Source: Bacillota bacterium (GTDB taxonomy: Bacteria; Bacillota; Clostridia; Clostridiales; Clostridiaceae). Taken from it: a DNA stretch of 64,000 nucleotides. Both the position numbers and the translations under genes were made by a program. Under the pieces are notes generated by a model. The model worked only from the letters and a program-made list of their open reading frames with translations, was not told the origin of the DNA and made no database searches. Positions 37,881-46,514 of this stretch are shown piece by piece; position 1 is the first letter of the stretch; each line of letters begins with the position of its first letter. Location of the stretch: positions 54,252-118,251 of the forward strand of contig JAJXWJ010000001.1 in NCBI GenBank assembly GCA_021781655.1. The letters are read 5' to 3'.

Positions 37881-39323
37881 ATGGATTCAAAGAAAAGAAG
37901 TATAGTCATAGCACTAATGGTAGCAATGTTTTTAGGTGCGGTGGAAGGAACAGTCGTAACCACAGCAATTCCGACTATTGTTAAAGATTTGAATAGTTTT
38001 GAACTTATTAATTTAGTGTTCTCAACATATTTATTAACTTCAGCAATTTCAACGCCTATATATGGAAAGCTTTCAGATTTATATGGAAGAAATAATGTTT
38101 TATGTGTAGGTATTATAATTTTTTTGATAGGAAGCTTTTTATGTGGTTTATCGGGAAATATATATGAGTTGATAGCATTTAGAGGGCTTCAAGGACTTGG
38201 AGCTGGTTCTATTTTTACTATAACCTATACAATAGTTGGAGATATTTTTGAACTTTCAGAAAGAGGAAAGATTCAAGGTGCTATAAGTTCGGTGTGGGGA
38301 ATTGCAAGCTTGATTGGGCCTTTTTTAGGAGGGTTTTTAATTGATTCTCTTTCTTGGCATTGGATATTTTTTATAAATATACCGTTTGGTATATTGTCTA
38401 TAGTGCTATTACAGAAAAATCTAAAGGAACCTTTAATGAAACAAAAACGTAAAATTGATTATTTAGGTACATTTATCTTAACCTCTTCAATAATGCTTTT
38501 ACTGTATGGAATTTTATCAATTCAACAAAATATTAATTATATATTTACAATGATATCTTTTGCAGTTACAGCTTTACTTTTAGTGGTATTTTACTTTATA
38601 GAAAAGAAAGCTGAAGAGCCTATAGTTCCTTTTGATATATTTTCAAAAACAAATATAGTAGTAAACATTATTAGCTTTTTATGTTCAGCAACACTAATTG
38701 GTGCAGATATATACTTGACTATTTATTTACAGAATGTTCTAGGTTTTAGTCCTACTATAGCTGGACTATCAATGGCTCCAATGTCAATTTCATGGATAAT
38801 AGCAAGTACTATTTTAGGAAAGAAGCTAACTAAGTTTGGTGAAAAGAAACTAACAATTTTCTCAACGTTATTACTGCTAATCGGATTTTCACTTTTACTT
38901 GTTTTAAATACACATTCTCCACTTTTATTAGTAATAATTTATTCATTTATTTTAGGTGCAGGATTTGGCGGAAACTTTACTATTTTAACAATTTTAATTC
39001 AGGAAGCTACTTCCCCAAATAAAAGGGGAGCAGCTACTGCTTCAAATTCATTAGTAAGAACCTTAGCTCAAGCAATTAGTGCTGGAATCTTCGGATTGTT
39101 TTTTAATTCTAGTATAATATCATATTTTAATAATCTTGGTATAAAGCATATTGACACTAATAATCTGTTTTCTTTAGTTAGCACAAACTCGCAAGTTTCT
39201 ATTGACACCTTTAAAATGTCAATAAATTATGGGCTCCATGTAGTTTTTATAGTAATATTAATAATTTCTATCATTTGCTTTGTATTAGCTTTTTCACTTT
39301 CAAATATACTAAAAGGTAAATAA
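37881..39323 (+). CDS. MFS multidrug exporter, DHA2/EmrB-QacA type (14 TM)
   Basis: Proton-driven drug exporter of 480 residues with about fourteen membrane segments. The DHA2 signatures are present: FLGAVEGTVVTTAIPTIV (motif D1), GKLSDLYGRNNVL (motif A) and SVWGIASLIGPFLGGFLID (motif C). The ATG at 37881 is 13 bases from GAAAGG; the ATG at 37869 is only 1 base away, so both starts are imperfect. No TetR or MarR regulator is adjacent. The substrate is unknown. Confidence 0.86.
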   Translation: MDSKKRSIVIALMVAMFLGAVEGTVVTTAIPTIVKDLNSFELINLVFSTYLLTSAISTPIYGKLSDLYGRNNVLCVGIIIFLIGSFLCGLSGNIYELIAFRGLQGLGAGSIFTITYTIVGDIFELSERGKIQGAISSVWGIASLIGPFLGGFLIDSLSWHWIFFINIPFGILSIVLLQKNLKEPLMKQKRKIDYLGTFILTSSIMLLLYGILSIQQNINYIFTMISFAVTALLLVVFYFIEKKAEEPIVPFDIFSKTNIVVNIISFLCSATLIGADIYLTIYLQNVLGFSPTIAGLSMAPMSISWIIASTILGKKLTKFGEKKLTIFSTLLLLIGFSLLLVLNTHSPLLLVIIYSFILGAGFGGNFTILTILIQEATSPNKRGAATASNSLVRTLAQAISAGIFGLFFNSSIISYFNNLGIKHIDTNNLFSLVSTNSQVSIDTFKMSINYGLHVVFIVILIISIICFVLAFSLSNILKGK

Positions 39324-39361
39324 GTTTTTAGTATTTCAATATAAATTATATCTAAATATTA

Positions 39362-41077
39362 TTAGATTTTAAACTTTTGAACCATACCATTTAATTTTTC
39401 TGCTAATATGGCTTGTTCTTTAGAAGTTTTTGTTATTTCTTGTATTTCTACAGCAGATTCATTAACACTTGCTAGTATTTTCTCTGAACTAGCAGCGGAT
39501 TTCTCTGCTGTAGCTGATACGTTTTCAATAGCTTTTTTAATTTGAAATACAGTTTCGTTTAATGAATTCATTGATAAACCAATATTGGAAGATATATTAT
39601 TAAATTCTACAGCATCTTCGCCATATTGTTTACCTATATCTACAAATAAATTATAATCGGACTTAACTTTATTATCCATAAAGTCTAGTACATTTTGTGC
39701 GTTGGAAGAAATGTTTTCGAATGCTTTTTCAACTTTATCAGTTATAGATTGAATACTTTGAACTGCTGTAGATGACTTTTCAGCTAATTGCCTAACTTCA
39801 TCTGCAACGACAGCAAATCCCTTACCTTGTTCTCCTGCTCTTGCCGCTTCAATTGCTGCATTAAGTGCAAGAAGATTTGTCTGTGTTGCTATACTACCGA
39901 TTTCGTCTGCCATTGTTTTAACTTCACTAACAATCTTTCCTTCTTCTATTGCTTTTAATATATTGTTTTGTTTATCGGAATATAGCATGTCTGTGCTGTT
40001 AGCACTATTTTCTGCACTTTCTTTAACCTTATTTGATTTAACTTTTATATCACTTGCAATAGTATTTCCTTTGTTTGCTTTTGATGTAACATCTGCCACA
40101 TTATTTGCAATTTCTTCTGTGGTTGAGTTTACTTCTTCTGTTGAGGCGCTTAATTGTTCTGCACCTAAAGACACTTGTTTTACTGATTCACTGACTATAT
40201 ACATTTTTGATGATATTAACTCTGTGCTAGCATGCAATTCTTCAGAAGTAGTGTTGATTTTTGTGGCACTTTCGGATATTTCTCCTATTAAAGTTTTAAG
40301 GTTTTTTAAAGCTTTATTTAGTGCCTTTGCTAAAATTCCTATCTCATCATTACAATTCATATCAATAGTTTTTGATAAATCATTTTCACCAAGAGCCTCA
40401 GCAACTATTAAAACTTTTTTTATTTTACTTGAAATTGTAATTGAAATGAATAAGCCTAATGCAATTGCAACTAATAAGCCTATCACAGTTATTATGATGA
40501 TTTGAGTGAATGCTCTACTATATGCTGCTTGACTATTTTTATATTCTCCTGTTGCCATATCTGTAGTTAATTTTACCTCATTATGTAGAATAGAAAACAT
40601 ATTAATTGTAATATTAGAAAGACTTGTATAAAGTATAGAAACATTTTCATAATGACCTGCATCAACTTGTTGGATTAATTCATCTTTAGCAGCACGATAT
40701 TCACCAATTAATTGTTCGAATTTTGTGAATTGTGTAAGCTGTTCCGTATCAAAACTAGTTGTAATGATTTTTTTATAATCGCTAATTAGTACATCATTCA
40801 TAGATTGTAAATTTGCTATGTCATTTTCATTTTGTTTCAAATTACTTCTTGAATTCTCATCAATTAGCATCAAAATGTCTGATTTAGTTTGTAATAAATT
40901 TGAGTTAATATTATCGATATCACTAACACCTTTTAAATCATTGTTGTAAATATGATTAATATTAGTATTCATACTACCCATACTAATCATTCCGATAAAA
41001 CCAACAATACCAATAAACAATGCAACAATTACAAAGCCTGCTAATAGTTTTTCGATAGTTTTTAAATTTTTAATCAA
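39362..41077 (-). CDS. Methyl-accepting chemotaxis protein (4HB_MCP type)
   Basis: Transmembrane chemoreceptor of 571 residues. Membrane helices lie at about residues 11-33 and 193-215 around a four-helix-bundle sensor; a HAMP domain and the signalling domain follow, with the hairpin tip [20 protein letters not shown]. The start is TTG (41077-41075), 10 bases after GAGGAGG. Its promoter (TTGACA, 17 bases, TATTAT) is back to back with that of the AraR-like gene, and an AraR-like operator lies between them. It is therefore likely a sugar receptor, though ligand binding is inferred only from context. Confidence 0.93.
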   Translation of the reverse strand: MIKNLKTIEKLLAGFVIVALFIGIVGFIGMISMGSMNTNINHIYNNDLKGVSDIDNINSNLLQTKSDILMLIDENSRSNLKQNENDIANLQSMNDVLISDYKKIITTSFDTEQLTQFTKFEQLIGEYRAAKDELIQQVDAGHYENVSILYTSLSNITINMFSILHNEVKLTTDMATGEYKNSQAAYSRAFTQIIIITVIGLLVAIALGLFISITISSKIKKVLIVAEALGENDLSKTIDMNCNDEIGILAKALNKALKNLKTLIGEISESATKINTTSEELHASTELISSKMYIVSESVKQVSLGAEQLSASTEEVNSTTEEIANNVADVTSKANKGNTIASDIKVKSNKVKESAENSANSTDMLYSDKQNNILKAIEEGKIVSEVKTMADEIGSIATQTNLLALNAAIEAARAGEQGKGFAVVADEVRQLAEKSSTAVQSIQSITDKVEKAFENISSNAQNVLDFMDNKVKSDYNLFVDIGKQYGEDAVEFNNISSNIGLSMNSLNETVFQIKKAIENVSATAEKSAASSEKILASVNESAVEIQEITKTSKEQAILAEKLNGMVQKFKI

Positions 41078-41097
41078 TTTTACAGTTCCTCCTCTTT

Positions 41098-41149
41098 CTT
41101 AAACGGTTTCAATACAATAAATAATAAAGTTGTTACTAGGAGTTGTCAA
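41098..41149 (-). promoter_or_regulatory. Chemoreceptor promoter with cre-like site
   Basis: On the minus strand TTGACA (41149-41144) and TATTAT (41126-41121) are 17 bases apart, a near-consensus promoter. Just downstream, around 41098-41111, AAACGGTTTCA is one half-perfect cre (10 of 12 specified positions), which would let CcpA block transcription. Confidence 0.65.
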
Positions 41150-41160
41150 CACTTTTTATT

Positions 41161-41176
41161 ATTTGTACGTATAAAT
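41161..41176. promoter_or_regulatory. AraR-like operator between divergent promoters
   Basis: ATTTGTACGTATAAAT, a near-palindrome one base from the B. subtilis AraR operator ATTTGTACGTACAAAT. It lies just upstream of the -35 of the AraR-like gene and 11 bases upstream of the -35 of the chemoreceptor. The core TKGTACGTATA recurs at 42464 and 42678. Confidence 0.8.
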
Positions 41177-41178
41177 TA

Positions 41179-41207
41179 TTGTTAAAATACTCATTGTATG
41201 GTATAAT
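41179..41207 (+). promoter_or_regulatory. Promoter of the AraR-like regulator gene
   Basis: TTGTTA (41179-41184) and TATAAT (41202-41207) with a 17-base spacer, 35 bases before the start codon; the operator abuts the -35. Confidence 0.7.
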
Positions 41208-41241
41208 ACCTCCATTATATAAAATTTATTAGGAGAAAATG

Positions 41242-42339
41242 ATGATACATAAATATAAAGAAGTAAAAAATAAAATTATAGAATGGGCACATAACGAAAG
41301 ATATAAACCTCATGAAAAAATACCAACTGAATCTGAACTAATGGCTATGTTCAATGTAAGTAGGCATACAATAAGGAAGGCAATAAGCGATTTAGATGCT
41401 GAGCAATATGTGTATAGAATACAAGGCAGTGGTATATATCTATCCAATTGGAGGGAAAATGATATTTATTTAAAGAAAAATAATAACGTAGGAGTTCTCA
41501 CAACCCATATATCTAATTATATATTTCCAGATATAATTAGAGGGGTTGAAACCCTTATATGTGCTGAAGCTTATTCCCTTTTAGTATCCTCAACAAATAA
41601 CAACGTAATGTTTGAAAACAGTAATCTTAAAAATTTATTAGCTCATAAAATAGATGGCCTTATTTTAGAGCCAACTAAAAGTGCTTATCAAGCTCATAAT
41701 ATAGGATACTTAACTAATATGCTGACACAAAACATTCCGTTTGTTATGATAAATGCATCTTATCCTGAAATCAAAGCTCCAAGCTTACTTGTTGATGATT
41801 TCATAGGAGGTAAAATAGCAACTGAACACCTAATTTCTTTAGGACATAAACATATAATGGGTATATTTAAAGTTGATGATTCTCAAGGCATTAATAGGAT
41901 GAATGGATTTGTTGCAAAATGTCAGGAACGTGATATTTTACCTACTTCAAATCAAATTTTAACTTATCTTTCTGAAGAAACTAAAACTGTATTACCACAA
42001 AGAATAGAGACTATACTAAAATCAGAAAAACGTCCTTCAGGGATTTTTTGTTACAATGATGAAATAGCATATATGGTTATAAATATTGCGCATTCATTGG
42101 GTTTAAAAATTCCTGAGGAACTTTCGATAGTTGGTTTTGATGATTCCTCACTATCCAAAATTATAGAGCCTAACTTAACTTCTTTGACGCACCCAAAAGA
42201 AAATATGGGCAGGGATGCTGCAAAATTAATTATTAAACTAATTAAGAATGGTAATCATTATGAGGATAGTGATTCTATATTATATGAACCTAAGCTTATT
42301 ATCCGTAATTCTACAAGCCGGTTTAAAAACACAAAATAA
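41242..42339 (+). CDS. araR: AraR-type transcriptional repressor (GntR HTH plus LacI/GalR sensor)
   Basis: Sugar-responsive repressor of 365 residues. The GntR winged helix-turn-helix (residues about 1-70) has KIPTESELMAMFNVSRHTIRKAISDL, very like B. subtilis AraR, and the rest is a LacI/GalR periplasmic-binding-like domain ending in LTSLTHPKENMGRDAAKLII. L-arabinose is the likely effector by family, but a related sugar cannot be excluded. The ATG at 41242 is 6 bases after AGGAG; the ATG at 41239 is too close. AraR-like operators lie at its own promoter and before the sugar importer. Confidence 0.85.
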   Translation: MIHKYKEVKNKIIEWAHNERYKPHEKIPTESELMAMFNVSRHTIRKAISDLDAEQYVYRIQGSGIYLSNWRENDIYLKKNNNVGVLTTHISNYIFPDIIRGVETLICAEAYSLLVSSTNNNVMFENSNLKNLLAHKIDGLILEPTKSAYQAHNIGYLTNMLTQNIPFVMINASYPEIKAPSLLVDDFIGGKIATEHLISLGHKHIMGIFKVDDSQGINRMNGFVAKCQERDILPTSNQILTYLSEETKTVLPQRIETILKSEKRPSGIFCYNDEIAYMVINIAHSLGLKIPEELSIVGFDDSSLSKIIEPNLTSLTHPKENMGRDAAKLIIKLIKNGNHYEDSDSILYEPKLIIRNSTSRFKNTK

Positions 42340-42385
42340 GGGATGTAATTAATTGTTTTTTTAAACCCCTTCAATAATTTAGACT

Positions 42386-42427
42386 AAAAAAGCTTTACTG
42401 AATTATAAGTTAAAGCTTTTTTATTTT
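42386..42427 (+). terminator. Intrinsic terminator after araR
   Basis: Perfect twelve-base stem AAAAAAGCTTTA (42386-42397) and TAAAGCTTTTTT (42411-42422) with a T-rich tail. Confidence 0.85.
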
Positions 42428-42463
42428 GCTGTTACTTTCAGATTTTCAATAAAATATTTACCA

Positions 42464-42479
42464 ATTGGTACGTATATAT
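42464..42479. promoter_or_regulatory. AraR-like operator upstream of the importer promoter
   Basis: ATTGGTACGTATATAT shares the TKGTACGTATA core with the sites at 41161 and 42678. It ends 11 bases before the -35. Confidence 0.7.
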
Positions 42480-42490
42480 ATAAAATTATG

Positions 42491-42519
42491 TTGACATTTA
42501 TCAGAATAAATATTATAAT
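42491..42519 (+). promoter_or_regulatory. Promoter of the sugar ABC importer operon
   Basis: TTGACA (42491-42496) and TATAAT (42514-42519), exact consensus hexamers with a 17-base spacer. The leader to the first start codon is about 240 bases. Confidence 0.85.
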
Positions 42520-42523
42520 TATC

Positions 42524-42538
42524 ATGAAATCGATTTCC
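42524..42538 (+). promoter_or_regulatory. Catabolite response element (cre)
   Basis: ATGAAATCGATTTCC fits the CcpA consensus WTGNAANCGNWNNCW at all but the last position. It covers the expected transcription start, a typical repressing position, and implies glucose repression of the importer through CcpA and HPr-Ser-P. Confidence 0.75.
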
Positions 42539-42677
42539 AAAAGATAAAACGAAGAAGGTGTAAATTAAATAAACCAGGAGATTGATTTTAAAATCTTAGC
42601 ATCAAAGCAACGGCTATTAATTTAGAATAGGGGGGGTTCTTTCTTTATAAATAGTTATTAGATATGCGGCTTTAATA

Positions 42678-42693
42678 ACTTGTACGTATAAGA
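42678..42693. promoter_or_regulatory. AraR-like operator in the importer leader
   Basis: ACTTGTACGTATAAGA, centred 214 bases downstream of the other importer operator. Paired sites would allow looping, as in B. subtilis AraR control. Confidence 0.7.
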
Positions 42694-42765
42694 TAACTTA
42701 AACAAGCTTATTAAAAATGATTTATTATTCTAAATTTTAATTAGTTAGAAAAGGAGAAAATGTTT

Positions 42766-43926
42766 ATGAAAAAGAAAAAATTTATAGTCATGATCCTCGC
42801 TTTAGTAACGACTTTGTCGCTTTCATCCTGTGGTAGCAACAGTGGCAGTGCTAGTTCAAATAGTTCAACGAGCGATAACAAGCAAATTAAAATTGGTGTA
42901 TCAATTTGGAGTTCTACAGATGTACTAGGTAGTCAATGCAAAAAAGTACTTGATGAAGCTGGCAAAGCACTAAACGTTAAACTTGTATATGTTGATCAGG
43001 GACATGAGTCTGCAGCTGTAACAGACAGTATTAATACCTTAGCAGCTGCTGGTTGCAATGGCATAATTGTCTGCAACTCGGCTGATTCAGAGATGACATC
43101 TGCAATTAGCACTTGCGATTCAGCTCATATATATCTTGCTCAGTTCTTCAGAATCATCAATAAACAAGCTAGTCCTCAAGTATATGCTCAGGCTCAAGCT
43201 TCACCATATTACATAGGAGCCGTACATGAAGATGAAGTCACTAATGGATATAACCTTGCAAACATTCTCATTAAGAAAGGCGATAGACACATTGCCTTAG
43301 AGGGATGGGTTGCTGGAGATGCAACTTTTCTTAACAGATGGGAAGGATATAAGAAGGCTGTGAATGAATGGAATTCAGCTCATCCAGACGACAAGGTTAC
43401 TATGACCGACCCACAATATGCTGGTACTACTGCTGAACAAGGTGCTGCGGTTGCTACATCCTTTATGAACTCTGATCCTAAAATGGATGCTTTGATTGTT
43501 GCTGGCGGTGGCGGAGACCCATTGGTTGGAGCAATCGGAGCTATAAAGAGTGCTGGTAAGACAGGAAAGATTAACGTTGTTTCTACTGACTTTTTACCTG
43601 ACCTTGGTACAGAGCTTTCTACTGGTGGCATGACTGCTGAATCCGGTGGTCACTACTGTGATCCTTTGTATGCATTTATGATGGTTTATAATGCTATTAA
43701 AGGTAACTACAAAAAACCAGCAAATGGATTTGATGAAATTATAAATCCTTACATTTATGTTTCTTCCCCTGAGGAATATAATGACTATGCTAAATATTTC
43801 GTAGACCAGCTACCATACACTGACAAAGAGCTTGTTGCAATGAGTAAAGAGTCATTATCTCAACTAAAAGCAACAGCAGCTGCGATATCTGTAAACGATG
43901 TAAAGAAACGTCATGGTAGTAATTAA
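42766..43926 (+). CDS. Sugar ABC transporter substrate-binding lipoprotein (CUT2 type)
   Basis: Extracellular solute-binding lipoprotein of 386 residues. The signal peptide MKKKKFIVMILALVTTLSL ends in the lipobox LSSC, followed by a Ser/Asn-rich tether and a periplasmic binding protein fold of the ribose-binding (Peripla_BP_4) kind, from KIGVSIWSSTDVLGSQ on. The ATG at 42766 is 9 bases after AAGGAG; the ATG at 42760 is 3 bases away. It is the first gene of an SBP-permease-ATPase-permease operon. The AraR-like operators suggest arabinose or a related sugar. Confidence 0.88.
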   Translation: MKKKKFIVMILALVTTLSLSSCGSNSGSASSNSSTSDNKQIKIGVSIWSSTDVLGSQCKKVLDEAGKALNVKLVYVDQGHESAAVTDSINTLAAAGCNGIIVCNSADSEMTSAISTCDSAHIYLAQFFRIINKQASPQVYAQAQASPYYIGAVHEDEVTNGYNLANILIKKGDRHIALEGWVAGDATFLNRWEGYKKAVNEWNSAHPDDKVTMTDPQYAGTTAEQGAAVATSFMNSDPKMDALIVAGGGGDPLVGAIGAIKSAGKTGKINVVSTDFLPDLGTELSTGGMTAESGGHYCDPLYAFMMVYNAIKGNYKKPANGFDEIINPYIYVSSPEEYNDYAKYFVDQLPYTDKELVAMSKESLSQLKATAAAISVNDVKKRHGSN

Positions 43927-43980
43927 TAGTACATTGTTTTAACATATGTATATTGAAAAGATGAAATAAAAAAATATATT

Positions 43981-44006
43981 AGGATTAGCAATGTGTTGCT
44001 AATCCT
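43981..44006 (+). other. Stable stem-loop between binding protein and permease genes
   Basis: Perfect eleven-base stem AGGATTAGCAA (43981-43991) and TTGCTAATCCT (43996-44006), loop TGTG. No T-run follows, so it is not a terminator. It probably protects the upstream mRNA from 3' decay, raising the binding protein over the membrane parts. Confidence 0.65.
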
Positions 44007-44025
44007 GATAAAGGAAGGTGATGTA

Positions 44026-44994
44026 ATGAGTTTTAAAGAATCAACTCAAAGTATAAAATCGAATAAATTAATAAGCAATTATTTTGGTATTATTTTGATG
44101 CTAGCACTTGTTTTTGTTTTCTGGGCTATTTTTAAAATTTTAGCGCCAAGTAATTTTGGAACGCCAACCAAAATGTCATCTTATCTTGCGTCTAGCATTA
44201 TTTATGCTGTAGGTGGTTGCGGTTTGTATTTCATTTGCGTCATGGGTCTTTTTGACTTTAGTATTGGAGCAAATGTTGTTCTTTCAGCCATTTTAGCATG
44301 CCATTTTGCGCAAGGCTATGGTTATCCAGGGCTGATTCTTGCACCTATTATATGTGGAACACTGATTGGTTTGTTGAATGGTATAGTATATATCAAGCTC
44401 CATATACCTTCTATAATAGTAACTGTTGGGTTATCACTTATTTATGAAAGTTTTAGTGTTTTTGCAACTCAAGGACAAGAGCAAATACTAGGATCAACAA
44501 ACTTGGCTTTTGGTGCCTATCCTGCTAACATCATTTTAGCTTTAATTGCATTTTTTATTGCTGCATTGATTATTAAATATACCAAAATTGGTACATATAC
44601 AAACGCCATTGGAAGTAATGAATATGTAGCTAAGAACATGGGTGTTAATGTAAATAAGTATAAAGTTATTGCATTTGTGTTATGTGGTTTTTTTGTTGGC
44701 ATCATGAGTATTCTAACAATAAGTTACGGTTCATCCATGACTGCTGCAACAAACATGTCATCAATGGTTAGAAACTTTACACCTCTTATGGGTACATTTT
44801 TCGGCTTAGCATTCAAAAAATATGGAAGACCAATAACTTCTATTGTAATTGGCGAATTTATAATTTCTTTAATCTTTAATGGATTTGTTGCTATTGGTGC
44901 TCCAAGTACCATTCAAAATGTGGTAACTGGTGCTGCTCTTCTTGTCATTGTAATGGTTACAACAAATCGCGTTAAAGGCAGTGTAGTAAAGTGA
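44026..44994 (+). CDS. Sugar ABC transporter permease 1 (RbsC family)
   Basis: Inner-membrane permease of 322 residues with eight to ten hydrophobic segments and the RbsC-family pattern (FDFSIGANVVLSAILACHFA, GLLNGIVYIKLHIPSIIVTVG, AIGSNEYVAKNMGVNVNKYK). The ATG at 44026 is preceded by GGAAGGTG. It probably forms a heterodimer with the second permease at 46.5 kb. The stop is 10 bases before the ATPase start. Confidence 0.88.
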   Translation: MSFKESTQSIKSNKLISNYFGIILMLALVFVFWAIFKILAPSNFGTPTKMSSYLASSIIYAVGGCGLYFICVMGLFDFSIGANVVLSAILACHFAQGYGYPGLILAPIICGTLIGLLNGIVYIKLHIPSIIVTVGLSLIYESFSVFATQGQEQILGSTNLAFGAYPANIILALIAFFIAALIIKYTKIGTYTNAIGSNEYVAKNMGVNVNKYKVIAFVLCGFFVGIMSILTISYGSSMTAATNMSSMVRNFTPLMGTFFGLAFKKYGRPITSIVIGEFIISLIFNGFVAIGAPSTIQNVVTGAALLVIVMVTTNRVKGSVVK

Positions 44995-45004
44995 GGTGAA
45001 GAAA

Positions 45005-46501
45005 ATGAAAGAAGAATTTTTAAAAGCAGAAAATATAGACAAGTCATTTGGAGTTACTCATGCAGTTAAAAATGTTACATTATCTTTTGGAAAGGGTGAA
45101 ATTCACGGACTTATAGGTGAAAATGGATCTGGAAAATCGACTTTTACTGCTATGCTAACTGGAATCTGCCCAATCGACAGCGGAAGATTTATTCTTGATG
45201 GCAAGGAGTTACATGTAAAAAATCAGGTTGAAGCCAATCAAAATGGTGTATCGATTATCGTTCAGGAAACAGGAACCCTACCAGGACTAACTGTTACCGA
45301 AAACATTTTTCTTGGCAATGAAGATAGGTTCATAAAATATGGAATTAAGAATATTGCTGCCATGAACAAAGAAGCTCAGGCGTTATTAAATAAATATGGT
45401 TACAATCAAATCGATGCTAATGCGATGATTGATAGCTACAATTTTGAAACTCGCAAGCTGGTAGAAATCGTCAAAGCAACTTATTTTGATCCTAAAGTAA
45501 TTGTTATCGATGAAACTACCACTTCACTCAGTCAAGACGGTCGTAATGATCTTTTTAGGCAAATGGATCGCCTGAGAGATGCAGGTAGTACAGTAATCTT
45601 TATTTCCCATGACCTTGCAGAAGTAATCGAGCACACAGATTACATTACAGTGCTTCGTGATGGAGATTTGATTGACACTGTAAAAAGTAGTGAAGTAACA
45701 GAAGAAGACATCAAACGACTAATGGTTGGCAGAATACTAGATGGTAGTTATTACCGTACAGATTATGGTGAACCTATTTCTGATGAGGTTGTTTTATCAA
45801 TGAAGAACGTGTCTGTACCAAAAAGGTTTGAAAATGTTAGTTTAGATTTACATAAGGGAGAAATACTTGGAATAGGTGGGCTTGGAGAATGTGGTATGCA
45901 TGAATTAGCTAAGTCTGTTTTTGGAGCATCTTACGATAGAACAGGCGAAGTAACTCTAGCAGATGGAACGCATATTGACTCTATCACCACTGCAATCAAT
46001 AATAGCATCGCTTATGCTTCTAAAGATAGAGACAACGAATCTCTTGTTGTTAATGATTCTATTTCGGATAATATTTGTTTGCCATCTTTGGATCAACTTA
46101 AAGTTAATCATTTAATCATGGACAAAAAACTCAAGGAATTTGCAGATAAGTATGCTAAACTTATAAGCGTAAAAATGGTAAACGTAAACCAGTTTGTTTC
46201 GGATTTATCAGGCGGTAACAAGCAGAAGGTGGTTCTAGCAAGATGGATTGGTAAAGATTCTAATATCATCGTGCTTGATAGCCCTACTCGTGGTATCGAT
46301 GTCAAGGTTAAGTCAGCTATATATTCACTAATGACTGAAATGAAAAAACAGGGCAAATCCATGATATTGATATCCGAAGAAATTCTAGAGTTACTAGGAA
46401 TGAGTGATAGAATCCTCATAATGAAGGACGGAGCTATTAATGCCGATTTCATTAGGAATCCAGAACTTACTGAGGAAGACTTAATAAATAAGATGATTTA
46501 G
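45005..46501 (+). CDS. Sugar ABC transporter ATPase with two nucleotide-binding domains (RbsA/MglA family)
   Basis: Cytoplasmic ATPase of 498 residues energising the importer. The first domain has GENGSGKST and VIDETTTSLS. The second has the degenerate P-loop IGGLGECGMHELA, as usual in RbsA/XylG/MglA proteins, and a second signature DLSGGNKQKVVLARW. The first domain's signature region (SYNFETRKLVEI) is divergent, as often in this family. The ATG at 45005 follows GAGGTG; a GTG at 44996 is the alternative. Confidence 0.92.
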   Translation: MKEEFLKAENIDKSFGVTHAVKNVTLSFGKGEIHGLIGENGSGKSTFTAMLTGICPIDSGRFILDGKELHVKNQVEANQNGVSIIVQETGTLPGLTVTENIFLGNEDRFIKYGIKNIAAMNKEAQALLNKYGYNQIDANAMIDSYNFETRKLVEIVKATYFDPKVIVIDETTTSLSQDGRNDLFRQMDRLRDAGSTVIFISHDLAEVIEHTDYITVLRDGDLIDTVKSSEVTEEDIKRLMVGRILDGSYYRTDYGEPISDEVVLSMKNVSVPKRFENVSLDLHKGEILGIGGLGECGMHELAKSVFGASYDRTGEVTLADGTHIDSITTAINNSIAYASKDRDNESLVVNDSISDNICLPSLDQLKVNHLIMDKKLKEFADKYAKLISVKMVNVNQFVSDLSGGNKQKVVLARWIGKDSNIIVLDSPTRGIDVKVKSAIYSLMTEMKKQGKSMILISEEILELLGMSDRILIMKDGAINADFIRNPELTEEDLINKMI

Positions 46502-46514
46502 GGGGGTGAACAAT

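Larger units (their letters stand above)
42340..42765 (+). other. Regulatory intergenic region between araR and the sugar importer
   Basis: About 425 bases without a gene. It holds the araR terminator, two AraR-like operators, a near-consensus promoter, a cre and a 5' leader of about 235 bases before the importer. The leader includes a G-rich tract (42632-42639) but no recognised riboswitch. Confidence 0.75.

Noticed and set aside
39963..40505. Long open frame of 180 codons antisense to the chemoreceptor gene
   Set aside because: It is the complement of a clear MCP signalling domain, with no ribosome binding site and no recognisable protein features.
42540..42765. Riboswitch in the long importer leader
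   Set aside because: No conserved aptamer pattern was recognised; two AraR-like operators and a cre explain the regulation well enough.
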